Assembly (NCBI GenBank): GCA_032191485.1
Contig: JAVDOI010000008.1
Coordinates: 857,501-921,500 of the forward strand
DNA from: Leptoclinus maculatus
Lineage: Eukaryota > Chordata > Actinopteri > Perciformes > Stichaeidae
DNA: 64,000 nucleotides
Direction of reading: 5' to 3'
Position numbers and translations under genes: made by a program. The notes under the pieces were generated by a model. It made no database searches. It saw nothing but the letters and a program-made list of their open reading frames with translations, and had not been told where the DNA came from. Below are positions 1 through 10,780 of the stretch, piece by piece (the first letter of the stretch is position 1; the number at the start of each line of letters is the position of its first letter).

Positions 1-58
1 TCACAATCTCTCTCTCCCTTTCTTTCTCTCTCTCTCTCTCTCTTTCTTTTACCCAAAG
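1..58 (+). repeat. CT-rich tract forming a dhx16 splice acceptor
   Basis: A TC microsatellite runs almost directly into the AAAG acceptor of the first dhx16 exon in the window, so it also serves as its polypyrimidine tract. The upstream part of this intron is outside the window. Confidence 0.7.
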
Positions 59-3000
59 TGTGGTCATCATAGATGAAGCCCACGAGCGAACGCTGCACAC
101 AGACATCCTGTTTGGTCTGATTAAGGACATCGCCCGGTTCAGGTCGGACCTGAAGGTGCTGGTGGCCAGCGCCACTCTGGACACCGAGCGCTTCTCCCGC
201 TTCTTTGACGACGCGCCCGTCTTCAGGATCCCCGGCAGGAGGTTCCCCGTCGATATCTTCTACACTAAAGTAGGAACTAGCATATTCTTTCAATGCTTAA
301 TATCGTAGTTATTTCATTTCTTTTCAAATATTTGGTGAATCATTGGTGTTGGATAGAAAAGAAACATGGATATAAAAACACTGAATGAAAAAATGCCGTC
401 TTTTTTCATGGCTACTAAACTATTAGTTTTCTCACTCATTTATGGACATTTGTACATTTTGAAGAGAAATAAAGAACAAATGTTGTTCAGTTTCTCAGTC
501 AGTTTGTCAAATGAGTCCAGACCAACGACTGCTCCCAAAAACCAAACTGTCCTGTTGATGCACGCATCTGTATGTTGTGTTCTCAAGGCTCCAGAGGCAG
601 ACTACCTGGAGGCCTGCGTGGTGTCGGTGCTACAGATCCACGTCACCCAGCCCATCGGAGACGTACTGGTCTTCCTCACTGGACAGGTACAGTTTATACA
701 TCGAGCATGGGCTTCTTCAAGAGTCTGGGCAAGAGAGTCAAAGTTTTGGACCCGGTTATAATGGGAGATTGGGGGTCTCCTCCTCCTTATGTTGTGTGCA
801 TTTTCTGCATAGGTTTTGCTGATTTGTTGGCCCAACATCTGTAGAATATTGTGGAGGTGCAGGCCATATTGATTTAGTTTTTTACACATGTATGTTCGCA
901 GATGAGAAGGAACCAGCTCAAGTAGAGATTCATATATTTAGAAGCCAAACAATGTAAAAGTCTGCGGATTTTATTGTTATTGATAAAATGAGGTAACGTC
1001 TCCTCTAATAATGCTCATAATCGGTTATTACTTCATGAGTTCTTTGTGACGCCAGAGAACATAAACACATCAGTGTCGGTAAAGAATGAAAATATCTATG
1101 AGTGTGAAAGCGGGTGTGGGAGGAAGGGACGTTGCTCCGAAGTGTAGATTTCTTCTTATTTTTCTTTGTGTGTCGGTCGACTCTTAAACCCTCTTGTGCT
1201 TCTTGCAGGAGGAGATCGAAACGTGCTGCGAGCTGCTCCAGGAGCGATGCAGGCGGCTCGGCTCTAAGATAGCAGAGCTGCTGGTCCTTCCCATCTACGC
1301 CAACCTGCCGTCGGACATGCAGGCGAAGATCTTCAACCCCACTCCGCTGGGAGCCCGTAAGGTGAGACGATGTCTTCTTCCTGTGCAGAATACGTGGGGA
1401 ACTGTTATTGTTTCCTAATACAATGAGTCCTCTGGATGCGGTAGGTCACTGCAGGATTAATATTTCACCTTGGCAGATAAAATGCTCAGTAGACTATGGC
1501 AACAAGTTTGTTTCTTTGGGAGACCTAAATGAAGACAATAGCTCTCTGCTATCTGTTTTCTGTATCGGTTGTGTCATAAATCAGGTTAAATGTCAATGCT
1601 GTTCTTCACCAATAGAGGCCGCTGTAGTACAAAGACTTGATTTGGTATGGAGACTTAAAGTTCGACAGATTAAAGCCTTGTCTTGATGTTTTCATCACGT
1701 CTTTGTTCCCGTTGTTACACAGCTGGATTTAATCTACCTTCTAGTTTGTTTGGGCGTCGCTTACTCACTTTATCTCGCGGCACTGTGTGTTCTCTGTTGT
1801 GGAAAATAATCTTTTTAACCTCCCTGTGAGAAATAATCACGATGGAAACTTCTTAAAATATAAAAACATATTTAATGAACAGACACTTCAATAATAATTC
1901 AGCTGAATGGATAGAGCTCTTTCCCCACAGATGGTTCGGAGGTCTAACAACAATGAATAAACAAAACAGAGTATATATGCTCGTCTCCTCTCCCTTCTCC
2001 CTTCAAAATTTGTAACTCAAACACCACATTTTTCAGCACAAAGCCTTCCTGGGCCCCCATGCCAATGATACATGTGAACACACCCCCTGTAACAACTCAG
2101 ATTGTGTAAAAGACAGAGAAACAGAGGCAGCAGCAGTATTTTCCCAATAAATGTCCATCATACATAACTTCTCTATCTCACGCTCTCTTCCAAACCATAC
2201 TTCCTCAAATCTCTAGTCAACTAAAAATGTAACATTTCTACCTTTAATAGTTAACATAATCGGTGGTAACTTTCTAAAACCTTAATTTTCATTCAAATAC
2301 ACATGGTATGTGGATGTGAGTGGTGTTTGTCTCGTTCCTAATGTGTGTGTATTGAAACAAGGTTGTCATAGTCAGAATCTAAAGTTAACTCACCCTCTAT
2401 GTTGTAATGTGTGTGCGTCGAATGGTCCATCACTGGGTCCGCCCCGCCGCACCTGCTCCTCCCCTCTTGACTGCTGATGTTGAGCCCTCCCACCAGTCCT
2501 GTTTCCATGGAGATTGTGGGCAGTCTCTTAGACAATGGTCCAAGTTGCCACAAAGTTTTCAGCTGGTGTGAATTTTCCAAAGTCTCTGCCCCTTAATTTT
2601 CCTCCTCGCCTGTCATGGCCTGATTACATTGTCAGCTGGGCATCCTCGGGTTTGCGCTGCCGAAAGTCAATCTTTGCTTGTTGTCTGTTGTTGTTCTGCT
2701 CCTCAGCATGTTCAGCATGTTGCAGTATTCCATGTCACACAACTCTCTTGGGTGTGATGTTTTCCAGATCCATAGATGGCAGAAAAGCCTTCTTACAAAG
2801 TTCAGTCAGGGCTGTCACTGCATGGTTATACACCATTGTCGTATATACCACACTGCAGGTCGATTACAGCTGGTGTGAATGCCGCAGATATTTTTATGAT
2901 AACGCACAAAGGAGGTCAAAGTTCTCTTGAATTCTGTGAAGTTGCTCTTTGAACTCTCCACATGAGTCATGGCTTCTTCTTCTTCACGTCTTCTCTCTCT

Positions 3001-6000
3001 GTTGTAATGTCCTCTTTTTCTCGCGTTCAGATAATCCAGCTTCATGTTGTCATCAGTGTTCATGGACGAACCGGTAGTTGTGAGCGTTGACATGGTGCCT
3101 GTAGATTTTGATGAGTCTCGTTCTTCTTCATCCTCGGAGTGTTGACTGGTGGGTTTGGCTGTAATGTTGTTTGTGCCCGGGGAGCAGACAGCAGCGGCGT
3201 TGCGGAGCCAGATCAGGATCCACTCGACCATGTAAAACAAAACAAAAACAAACAAAAAAACAATGTTCAGCAGTATATTTTCCTTTTCTATCAGTTGTAT
3301 ATGTCTTATTCAAATATAAACCAGAAATAATTTGTTTCTTTCTTTACCTCTTGGACATCACTTCATCTGTTTCTGCTTCGCCTTTTCCTCTCTGCTCCAG
3401 ACACGGTTTGAGTTGATCACATTTTTTGTAGGCTAAAACCTACCTTTTTCAGGGAACCCCAATTTTATCCGTTCTACCAATTGTTTGGCAGTCTGATTAT
3501 CTGTCCCACATGTATTTTGTTATTGGAGATAAGACCTTGGCACCCTGCTGCTTAGGCTCAGACTAACTTTGACTTTTACCCATTTTCTCTAGTTACTGTT
3601 GATTCTGGTATCTTCAAGACCAATCTGGTCCAATCAATCAACTTGAAAGGATACACCAAATCTTCTTTAAATACTACAAGTTCACCAGGACACGTCTGTC
3701 CGACACCTCTAATGTGTGAGAATACCGGTTTACCAACTTTTCTCTAGTTATCTGTCTTAGAATTTTAAGAACAATCTGGTCCAATCAATCAACTTGAAAG
3801 GATACACCAAATCTTCTCTAAAAACTTCAAGTATACTAGGACTCTAATGTCCAGCACCCTTTGTGCGAGAATAAGTTTACCACATTCAAAGTGTCTGTTC
3901 CATCACAAAATAACTTCTCGCCAGGTGGGATTCTTTTCCGGTTCCAGGATCGGAGCGGCAATCTCGAACCCTGTCTGACGACAGCCTCTCACCTTCAGGG
4001 AGGAATCAACTATTATTTGCGCTTCTGTCGTCTAACGGAGTCCTGATTACTCGTCCGATCCCATCCTCGACGCCATTTGTTGTGGAAAATAATCTTTTTA
4101 ACCTCCCTGTGAGAAATAATCACGATGGAAACTTCTTAAAATATAAAAACATATTTAATGAACAGACACTTCAATAATAATTCAGCTGAATGGATAGAGC
4201 TCTTTCCCCACAGATGGTTCGGAGGTCTAACAACAATGAATAAACAAAACAGAGTGTATATGCACGTTATCTCGTCTCCTCTCCCTTCAACCGCCCCCCT
4301 CCCCTCGCAGATGTCGTCCTCCGTCAGCCGCTGCACCTCCAAGGCCAGGTTCTCAGCCTTTTCGTGGGAAGAGGGTTAGGTGGTGAGATCAGACATTACA
4401 GCAAGCCAGAAATGCTAAAATACCTTATATATGCAGGTTTAAGCGATACAGGTTATATCTAAAAGAACGATATGATAAATTTCCACAACATTCTCTCCCT
4501 GTCGATCACAGGTGGTGGTGGCTACCAACATAGCAGAAACCTCGCTGACCATAGATGGCATCATCTACGTCATTGACCCAGGCTTCTGCAAACAGAAGAG
4601 CTACAACGCCCGCACCGGCATGGAGTCACTCATCGTTACGCCCTGCTCACGGGTAACTGCTCTCTGTTCTTGTGTAGTGAACGCACATGTTTTCATTCAC
4701 TCAGGCTACAAGTTGTGATATTGTGTTTGAGGGCTTAAGTCCAAGTGTTGCGTTTCCTGTCTGCATTGTCCGCCTGTGTATTGGTTTCTAAACGTCACCT
4801 TCCTGTTTTTTTTTTTCTGTTTCTCTCTCAGGCTTCGGCCAACCAGAGGGCAGGCCGTGCAGGCAGAGTGGCTGCTGGGAAATGTTTCAGGCTTTACACA
4901 GCCTGGGCCTTTAAACACGAGATGGAGGAATCGACGGTGCCCGAGATTCAGAGGACCAACTTGGGGAATGTAGTCCTGCTGCTGAAGAGTTTAGGTGAGG
5001 AGCGGAGGGGCTCATATAATGACTAATAAGATGATGCCGTGGTGTTATTTGATCTGATAAGCTACTACTTTTTGCTTGTAGGCATCAATGACCTCATTCA
5101 CTTTGACTTCATGGACCCACCTCCTCATGAGACTCTGGTCTTAGCGCTGGAGCAGCTCTACGCCCTGGGAGCACTCAACCACCTGGGAGAGCTCACCAAG
5201 GTACAAACCCGGGGCCTACACTCATTAGCAGCTATAGCTGACCTCTTTATAATAACTGAAAAGTGGGTCCCCAGACAAAAAGCTCTGGAAAAACTGGTAT
5301 AGACCTCCTCCAAAAATCCTTCTAGTTCCCACAATTATTGTCCTAATAACCAGTTACAACAAGCGGCGTGTTAATTGTTCCCCCCCCCCCCACACTCCAT
5401 CCTGTTGATCCAGTCAAATCGACAGGATCATAAGCAAACAGAACAAATACATTTTACATTCTTAACTTCCCGGAAAAGATACTAAATATTTAGCTTTGAC
5501 ACGCATAATCCATGTCCATCGTCACAATGTTCGTCCGTGTGTTAGCGTGGCGTTCCGTACATACCCGAGGCTACTGATGCTGCTTACTGGCAGCATTGAA
5601 GTGTCACTTCCTTGACGAAAAGTGCTGATACATGAGATGACTCACTCACTACTTGTTTACCAGTGATTATCAAGGATGTGAGGATGTTTTTCAGAGAGTG
5701 TGTCTGACTGCATTCATTGGTGACTACCGTACTGCAGGTTACTGTTGATTTAATGAATGACTGGAGTCAAATGTCTTCAACTGTTTGTTCTTGTCTGTCG
5801 GGGTTCAGCTGGGTCGCAGGATGGCTGAGCTCCCGGTGGACCCCATGCTGAGCAAGATGGTCCTGGCCTCTGAACAGTAAGTCTCCAGTCTGATAAAGTA
5901 TAAGATGCATTCAATCAATTCCAGACATTGGTTTTCTTACATAGACCAAACTCTTCCAGGCTTTGTGCTCACACTTTTTCAATAAGGTTTTGTTATAGAT

Positions 6001-9000
6001 GAGGATGTATATAAACGACAACAGACAAGTCAAAAGAATATTTAAATGGGATAAAGAGCAAAATCTGACTTTTTTTCTTCATGCAGGAGAATATTCATAA
6101 TGTATCTCTAAGCAGGAATTGATTCATAAGGACATGACATGAGATCTGGAGTAAACCAAAGCTGCGTACTTTATTGTGAAATAGAAAATGAGCTCAGATT
6201 TGGCCTGATGTACTTCTCTTTATTTTGACACAGTTCAGTGCTTTTGAAGAAGTTGAACTCGTCCAGTGTGTGTGAGCTGCATGCCTTAATGATATTAGTA
6301 TGATTTAGTTTTTTTACTGCCCTTTGTATTGTTAACTTTGTGACATGTTTGTTGAATGATAAAAAGGAAACTAGTGAGTTGCTGAATAAGGATGACGCAC
6401 ATAAAGAAAATGCTGACTCTTGCCCTGAGAGAAATTTGCAACTTATTGAGTGGACGCCGTTTAGGGAGATTGTATAAGTAAGGGGTGAAGGATTACTGTT
6501 GTTGCTTTCTCTGCCTTCTCGTTATTCCCCTCTGCATGTTTATATTTTCCTTCCCTTTCCAGGTACAAGTGTTCAGAGGAAGTGTTGACGATAGCCGCCA
6601 TGCTGTCGGTAAACAACTCTATTTTCTACCGGCCCAAAGACAAAGTGGTTCACGCCGACAACGCCAGAATGAACTTTGTGGTGCCGGGAGGAGACCACCT
6701 GGTGCTGCTCAACGTCTACACACAGGTACCAGCTGCTAACAGCAGTTAGAGCTAAATAACGCACACCAATCTATTTAATCTAATGCAATCCAATCAACCT
6801 GCAATAAATCCTGTCTGTATAAAGCATAACTGTCAGAGAGGTTTTCTCTCAGCTCGACATAAATCTTAGTTAGTGGTGGTATTTATTGAGCACTAGGAAT
6901 TGCCTCAGTGCTCATGATTTGTGTCTAAAAGCAACTGTTCCAATTTGCAGTTATCAAACCTTTTTGGCTGTCATGACAATCCATCCAATAGTTATCGGGA
7001 CATTTCACTCAAAACCACAAATGTGAACCTGCTGGTGGCGCGAGAGGAAAAGTCCCGGGATCACCAAAGTCATTAGGATTCATCCTCAGGGGAACATGAA
7101 TGTGTGTACAAAATCTCAATCCATCCAATAATTGTTGAGATATTTCAGTCTGGACCAAAGTGGTTGACCTGCCATCCTTAGCATGGCTGAAACAGAGCTT
7201 AGAGAAAAGACAATGCACGACTTTTTATGTAGCAGAACTATGTTTTTCTGCTTTGTCTCCTGTTGTACATCTCCCGATCCCTCAGATTTATCCTGCAACC
7301 CCTTGTGGGAACCACTGTTTTAAGCCCAGAGCGCAGGTGTTGTGCTAACAGCCGCTCGTGGTGTCTTTCTCCCGCAGTGGTTGGAGAGCGGTTACTCCAC
7401 GCAGTGGTGCTACGAGAACTTCATCCAGTTCCGATCCATGAGAAGAGCCCGGGACGTCAGGGACCAGCTGGAGGGTCTGATGGATCGCATTGAGGTGGAG
7501 GTGGTGAGCTCCCAGGGAGACAGCTTGCCCATTCGCAAGGTCAGTGAGACGGAGAAAGGCCCTCTGACTTTTACCACAGTTCCCTGACAAAAACATGGAA
7601 CCTTGATTATTAATAAAGAGGATATACTCTACTTTACGAGTCTTTGTGAACATGGCTGCGCGTTGGTTTGATCACGTCAGATTGAATGTTACGCAGACAG
7701 AAGTGAGTTGGGCCGTAACTGTCAAAGGGAGGAAGTTGTAACTACGACAATGGTGAAAAGCAGATATAAAAGCACTGAAGAGTTCAACCTGTGGCACGCA
7801 AGAGCGACTCCAAAACACGGTGAAGATGGTGCCTCGAACACCGCTTGTCAATATTTGCTCCTTTTTTTTGTTGTTGACTCCACCTCAGGCTTAACACATG
7901 GCTCAATGAGTGACAAGAGTTTGAAACCTGACCCGGTGAGGGCCCCGACTAATAATGCACGTAAAGCTGTTTACGTCAGCTTTAACCGTCGGCATGGTCA
8001 TACTTTGGAATATCCTGTTGTACCCTCGTGTTGAATTTAATCCTGTATGTCTCCGTAAGGAGGTGAAAGGTCACCCTCAGATACAGCGAGTTTTAGCTCA
8101 ACAACACCAAGCGGGTGGATGCTTCCTGGCACAAGAGAGTTTTATCAAGATACTGAGATTAAAAAAAAAGATTATCTCGTTCTTCAAATTAAAAGTACAA
8201 CGAGCAGTCAGCGAACAGAGGCTGTGTCATCAGCCTTCTCATATCAGGGTCCACGTGTTGTGAACGCACCCCTAAACCACTTGAGATAAGAAAGGGCGTT
8301 TGTTTTAATAGTCGGGTTACACCTTCTTTCATCACATGCTGCCTTTGCCTGTGTCGAATGTCCTGCAGCCAAATAGGCAAAAGCAATCCTGTGACTTATT
8401 TTGTTATATTAAAATAAAGGTTAATAAATAATGAAACAAATATAGAGCTAATATCTAAGGGGAAAAAGGATCTTGTTGCTTATATTTCTTTCTTTTACGA
8501 GACTTTTCTAAACCTGTATTAGTCTTTGAATTGTATCCATAAAGTGGCTTTAGTGGCATCGTGTGTGTTCTTTGTTGTAAGCCAGGCGTCACTGACGTCT
8601 CCGCGCTTACGTGCACGACTAGTGTACGACAGATGTTGTCAGTCAGCCAGTTTTCATTTTCACGCTGTCCCTTTAAGCATTAGTTACTTGAACGCACCCA
8701 ACATCACCTGGCCTAGATTCAAGCAGGTGTGAACAGTTTGTGTGCATCTGTGAAAACACGGCTGGAGAAGCAGGTCTGACTGTTGCGTTAGCAAATCCCA
8801 CACGAAGCTCACCTTCAGTTCAGAACTCGTGAATCACTTTGTTGTTATTTTGTAAGAATAGTGAATTATCTGCTTTTCCTGCTTTGACGCTTTGGTGGTT
8901 ATTCAGCAGCTGGATTTCACCCGACAGAGTCCGCTTTGAGTTACAGTTCAGTTTAGGGTCTGATATTGATCAGCGGCGCTGTGTTGTGTTCATTTCTAAG

Positions 9001-10132
9001 GGAAAGCCCTGATGAAGTAAAAGTAATTAATCATCAAAGCTCTTACTGCTGAACTGAAAACAAAAAAACGATCCAACTTAAGTTAGTTGTTGAAGTTTCT
9101 AGAATGTGCCTCTAGCATCCAGAATGAAGAAGAGGATTCCAATCATTTTACGACACGTTTGAGTGATGCAGCATTTACTTAGCCACACCAGCTAAGTGAA
9201 AGCACTGACTGAAGTCAGAAACAAAAAGATAAAAATACTATTGTTGCTGTCCAATGAAAACCATGTAGCTTTTTTGGGTGGAGAAAATCCTCCTACTTCT
9301 TAAGCAATGTATTAAAACCCAAATGGCTTAGTTTGAAAACAAATGCGTTGTCACAAAGCTGGAAAATTGAGAGACATGGTTTTCACAGGACAGCGACAAT
9401 ATGCGGTACTTGATAGACTGACAACAAGCAAGTCACCGCATGTCATCCTTCGTGCGATTCCTCTTTGATTGTCAAAGGACAAGTTATACCTCAAAACTCA
9501 GCCCCTGACTTTACGCTCAATGTTAATAAACCCCTCTCTTGTGCCTCTCCCAGGCGGTGACGGCGGGATATTTCTACCACACGGCGCGACTGAGCAAAGG
9601 CGGCTACAAGACGGTGAAGCACCAGCAGACGGTCTACGTGCACCCCAACAGCTGTCTGTTCGAGGAGCAGCCGCGCTGGCTCATCTACCATGAGCTGGTC
9701 TTCACCACCAAGGAGTTCATGAGACAGGTCTGACGTCATTCTGTTTGCTTTTAAATACTCGCCAAAAAATCTCCCGCAAATATTTGCAGAGTTTGGAGTC
9801 CGTCGGCTGATGTGGAAGACAAACATGAAACAAAGAAAGAGCTGTTGTTTAAAATGTAAATAACATAGTGACACAGAAAACCTCCACAGAATAGTATCTT
9901 GTGTGTATGACACAGCATATTAAAGAGGAAGTGTTCCTGGACAATATTGAACTGCCTCTTTACATCCCCACACATGGATTAATCTCTCTCCCTCTGCACA
10001 CAGGTGATTGAGATAGACAGCGCCTGGCTGCTTGAAGTGGCTCCTCACTACTACAAGAGCAAAGAGCTGGAGGACAGCAGCAGCAAGAAGATGCCCCGCA
10101 AGCAGGGCAAAGCTAAAGAGGAGCTGGGCTAA
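59..10132 (+). CDS. dhx16: DHX16, DEAH-box pre-mRNA splicing ATPase (3' half)
   Basis: Coding exons read 59-269, 588-686, 1209-1361, 4512-4652, 4832-4994, 5082-5200, 5809-5876, 6563-6725, 7378-7539, 9554-9727 and 10004-10132 (TAA). All junctions are GT-AG and keep frame, giving 526 C-terminal residues; human DHX16 is about 1041, so the N-terminal half lies left of the window. Counting from the first complete codon, DEAH (motif II) is at 5-8, SAT (motif III) at 37-39, FLTGQEE (motif IV) at 99-105 across an intron, ATNIAETS (motif V) at 158-165 and QRAGRAGR (motif VI) at 206-213. The winged-helix/ratchet and OB-fold regions follow, and the protein ends KEELG. DHX16 is the orthologue of yeast Prp2, which remodels the activated spliceosome before the first transesterification. 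The C-terminal text fits DHX16 better than its paralogue DHX8. No frameshift or stop interrupts it. Confidence 0.96.
270..1208 (+). other. dhx16 introns flanking the 588-686 exon
   Basis: Two introns, 270-587 and 687-1208, separated by one 99-bp exon. Apart from splice sites (GTAGGA...TCTCAAG and GTACAG...TCTTGCAG) I see no further structured feature. Open frames here are short and unlike known proteins. Confidence 0.8.
1795..2003 (-). repeat. 3' LTR of the dhx16-intron element (truncated)
   Basis: It matches the right-hand LTR without visible difference for about 178 bp. Similarity then becomes patchy through a shared pyrimidine run (CGTCTCCTCTCCCTTC) and is lost. The inner LTR end (TTTCCACAACA) is not found before 2600. 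The inner part of this LTR, and probably the polypurine tract, seems deleted or replaced. Confidence 0.65.
2815..3255 (-). CDS. Unrecognised ORF inside the LTR element (146 codons)
   Basis: This is the longest frame in element orientation. It opens with a hydrophobic stretch (about residues 1-16, FVFVLFYMVEWILIWL) that could be a membrane segment or signal anchor. An acidic and Ser/Thr-rich part follows (SEDEEERDSSKST, about 40-52), then an Arg/Glu-rich helix-like part (RRREEEE). I recognise no gag, protease, polymerase or envelope motif. It may be a remnant of an element gene or a chance frame. Confidence 0.25.
   Translation of the reverse strand: MFVFVLFYMVEWILIWLRNAAAVCSPGTNNITAKPTSQHSEDEEERDSSKSTGTMSTLTTTGSSMNTDDNMKLDYLNARKRGHYNRERRREEEEAMTHVESSKSNFTEFKRTLTSFVRYHKNICGIHTSCNRPAVWYIRQWCITMQ
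3583..3890. repeat. Tandem duplication, about 150-bp unit, inside the LTR element
   Basis: The block containing CTGGTCCAATCAATCAACTT occurs at about 3623 and 3774, with about 45 identical bases each time and related flanks (TTTTCTCTAGTTA at 3583 and 3738). The two units have diverged more than the LTRs, so the duplication probably predates this insertion. Confidence 0.75.
4058..4075 (-). other. Primer binding site, tRNA-Ser type
   Basis: The minus strand begins TGGCGTCGAGG. It complements the 3' terminal 18 nt (with CCA) of tRNA-Ser(GCT) with one mismatch, and lies 2 nt inside the LTR. The tRNA sequence is recalled, not searched. Confidence 0.7.
4078..4490 (-). repeat. 5' LTR of the dhx16-intron element (full, 413 bp)
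   Basis: On the minus strand the LTR begins TGTTGTGGAAA (at 4490) and ends TTTTCCACAACA (at 4078), a perfect TG...CA pair with 11-bp inverted ends. The primer binding site follows after two bases. The first 178 plus-strand bases repeat at 1795. Confidence 0.8.
5201..7377 (+). other. dhx16 introns around exons 5809-5876 and 6563-6725
   Basis: Introns 5201-5808, 5877-6562 and 6726-7377. The first has a C run at about 5380. The last holds a fragment of a dispersed teleost repeat (6960-7230, listed separately). No RNA gene or conserved motif was recognised in the rest. Confidence 0.7.
6960..7230. repeat. Dispersed teleost repeat fragment
   Basis: It contains CAATCCATCCAATAGTTAT, ATCACCAAAGTCATTAGGATT, TTGAGATATTTCAGTCTGG and TAGCATGGCT. 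I recall this string of motifs from very many fish introns. Related fragments occur near 47330-47620 and 59560-60000. The superfamily is not assigned. Confidence 0.55.
7540..9553 (+). other. Large dhx16 intron
   Basis: Donor GTCAGT at 7540, acceptor CTCTCCCAG ending at 9553. The 2 kb between is ordinary AT-rich intronic DNA with short chance frames. I saw no transposon ends and no small RNA gene. Confidence 0.7.
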
Positions 10133-10780
10133 AGAGAGGGGCCGAGGCTCAGGGGGACAGAAGGTGAAGATAAACAGTGCAGGGGGGGGGCACACTCCTC
10201 GCCCCTCTCAGGGCAGGGTACAAGTAAATACAATGACTTTGATTATTTTTTTTTTAAATAAAGAAGAAAAGTGTGGAATTGTGGTTGCAGCTACATTTGT
10301 CTTCAGTTGTAGCTTGAGATGGCATTTTGGACCACATTTTGGCTGCACAAAGTAGCCTGAACACGGGACACGTGGAGCAGAGGGACGGGTCCAGTGGGAA
10401 GTGGGTCACAAAGTCACTCGCTGGGTTAATCATAAACCGGCTGTGTCAGCTGGGCCACAACAAGGAAACATGAATTAATGCACTTGGATCTGAGTTTCCT
10501 GCATCGACTGCAGCAGCGCTGACTCTCTGGGTGGGTCCCACAGCTCATTGAAGAACGAGACGGTAGCTTTTGTTTTCCGGGTGCTTTTCAACGACCACCG
10601 AGCTCTTTGTTGAGTCCAGTTGTGTATTTGTGAAACCAGCACACTGTTAAAGTGTGCAAATTACCGGGGAAGCTGAAAAGACTAATTCCTAAATAACGAG
10701 TTTCACTCTGGTGTGAGGCTCCGTATCGTGTTTATTTTCATAATTTTTTTTCTACAGCAATAAAGTTTTTTACAACCACT
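10133..10780 (+). other. dhx16 3' untranslated region
   Basis: After the TAA there is a G run at about 10184. Poly(A) signals AATAAA occur at 10257-10262 and 10759-10764. The second is followed by a GT-rich stretch (TTTGTTTTGTG), so it is a good candidate for the main cleavage site. Confidence 0.6.

Larger units (their letters stand above)
1795..4490 (-). mobile_element. Short LTR retroelement in dhx16 intron, minus orientation
   Basis: The element is bounded by a 5-bp direct duplication, TTCTC at 1790-1794 and 4491-4495. Both outer ends carry the inverted ends typical of LTRs: TGTTGTGGAAA at 1795 and TTTCCACAACA ending at 4490. A direct repeat appears identical over about 178 bp (1795-1972 and 4078-4255). 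Two bases left of the right-hand LTR, 4058-4075 read on the minus strand starts TGGCG and matches the 3' end of vertebrate tRNA-Ser(GCT) at 17 of 18 positions, a primer binding site. This places the 5' LTR at the right, so the element is antisense to dhx16. At 2.7 kb, with no recognisable gag or pol, it is non-autonomous or internally deleted. LTR identity suggests recent insertion. Class (Gypsy or endogenous retrovirus) is unresolved. Confidence 0.82.

Noticed and set aside
2535..2930. 131-codon + frame inside the LTR element
   Set aside because: Antisense to the element as oriented by its primer site, Cys/Ser-rich, no family match. Probably a shadow frame.
4058..4075. Possible tRNA-Ser gene fragment
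   Set aside because: Only the last 18 nt with CCA match, immediately beside an LTR end. CCA is not encoded in eukaryotic tRNA genes, so a primer binding site is the better reading.
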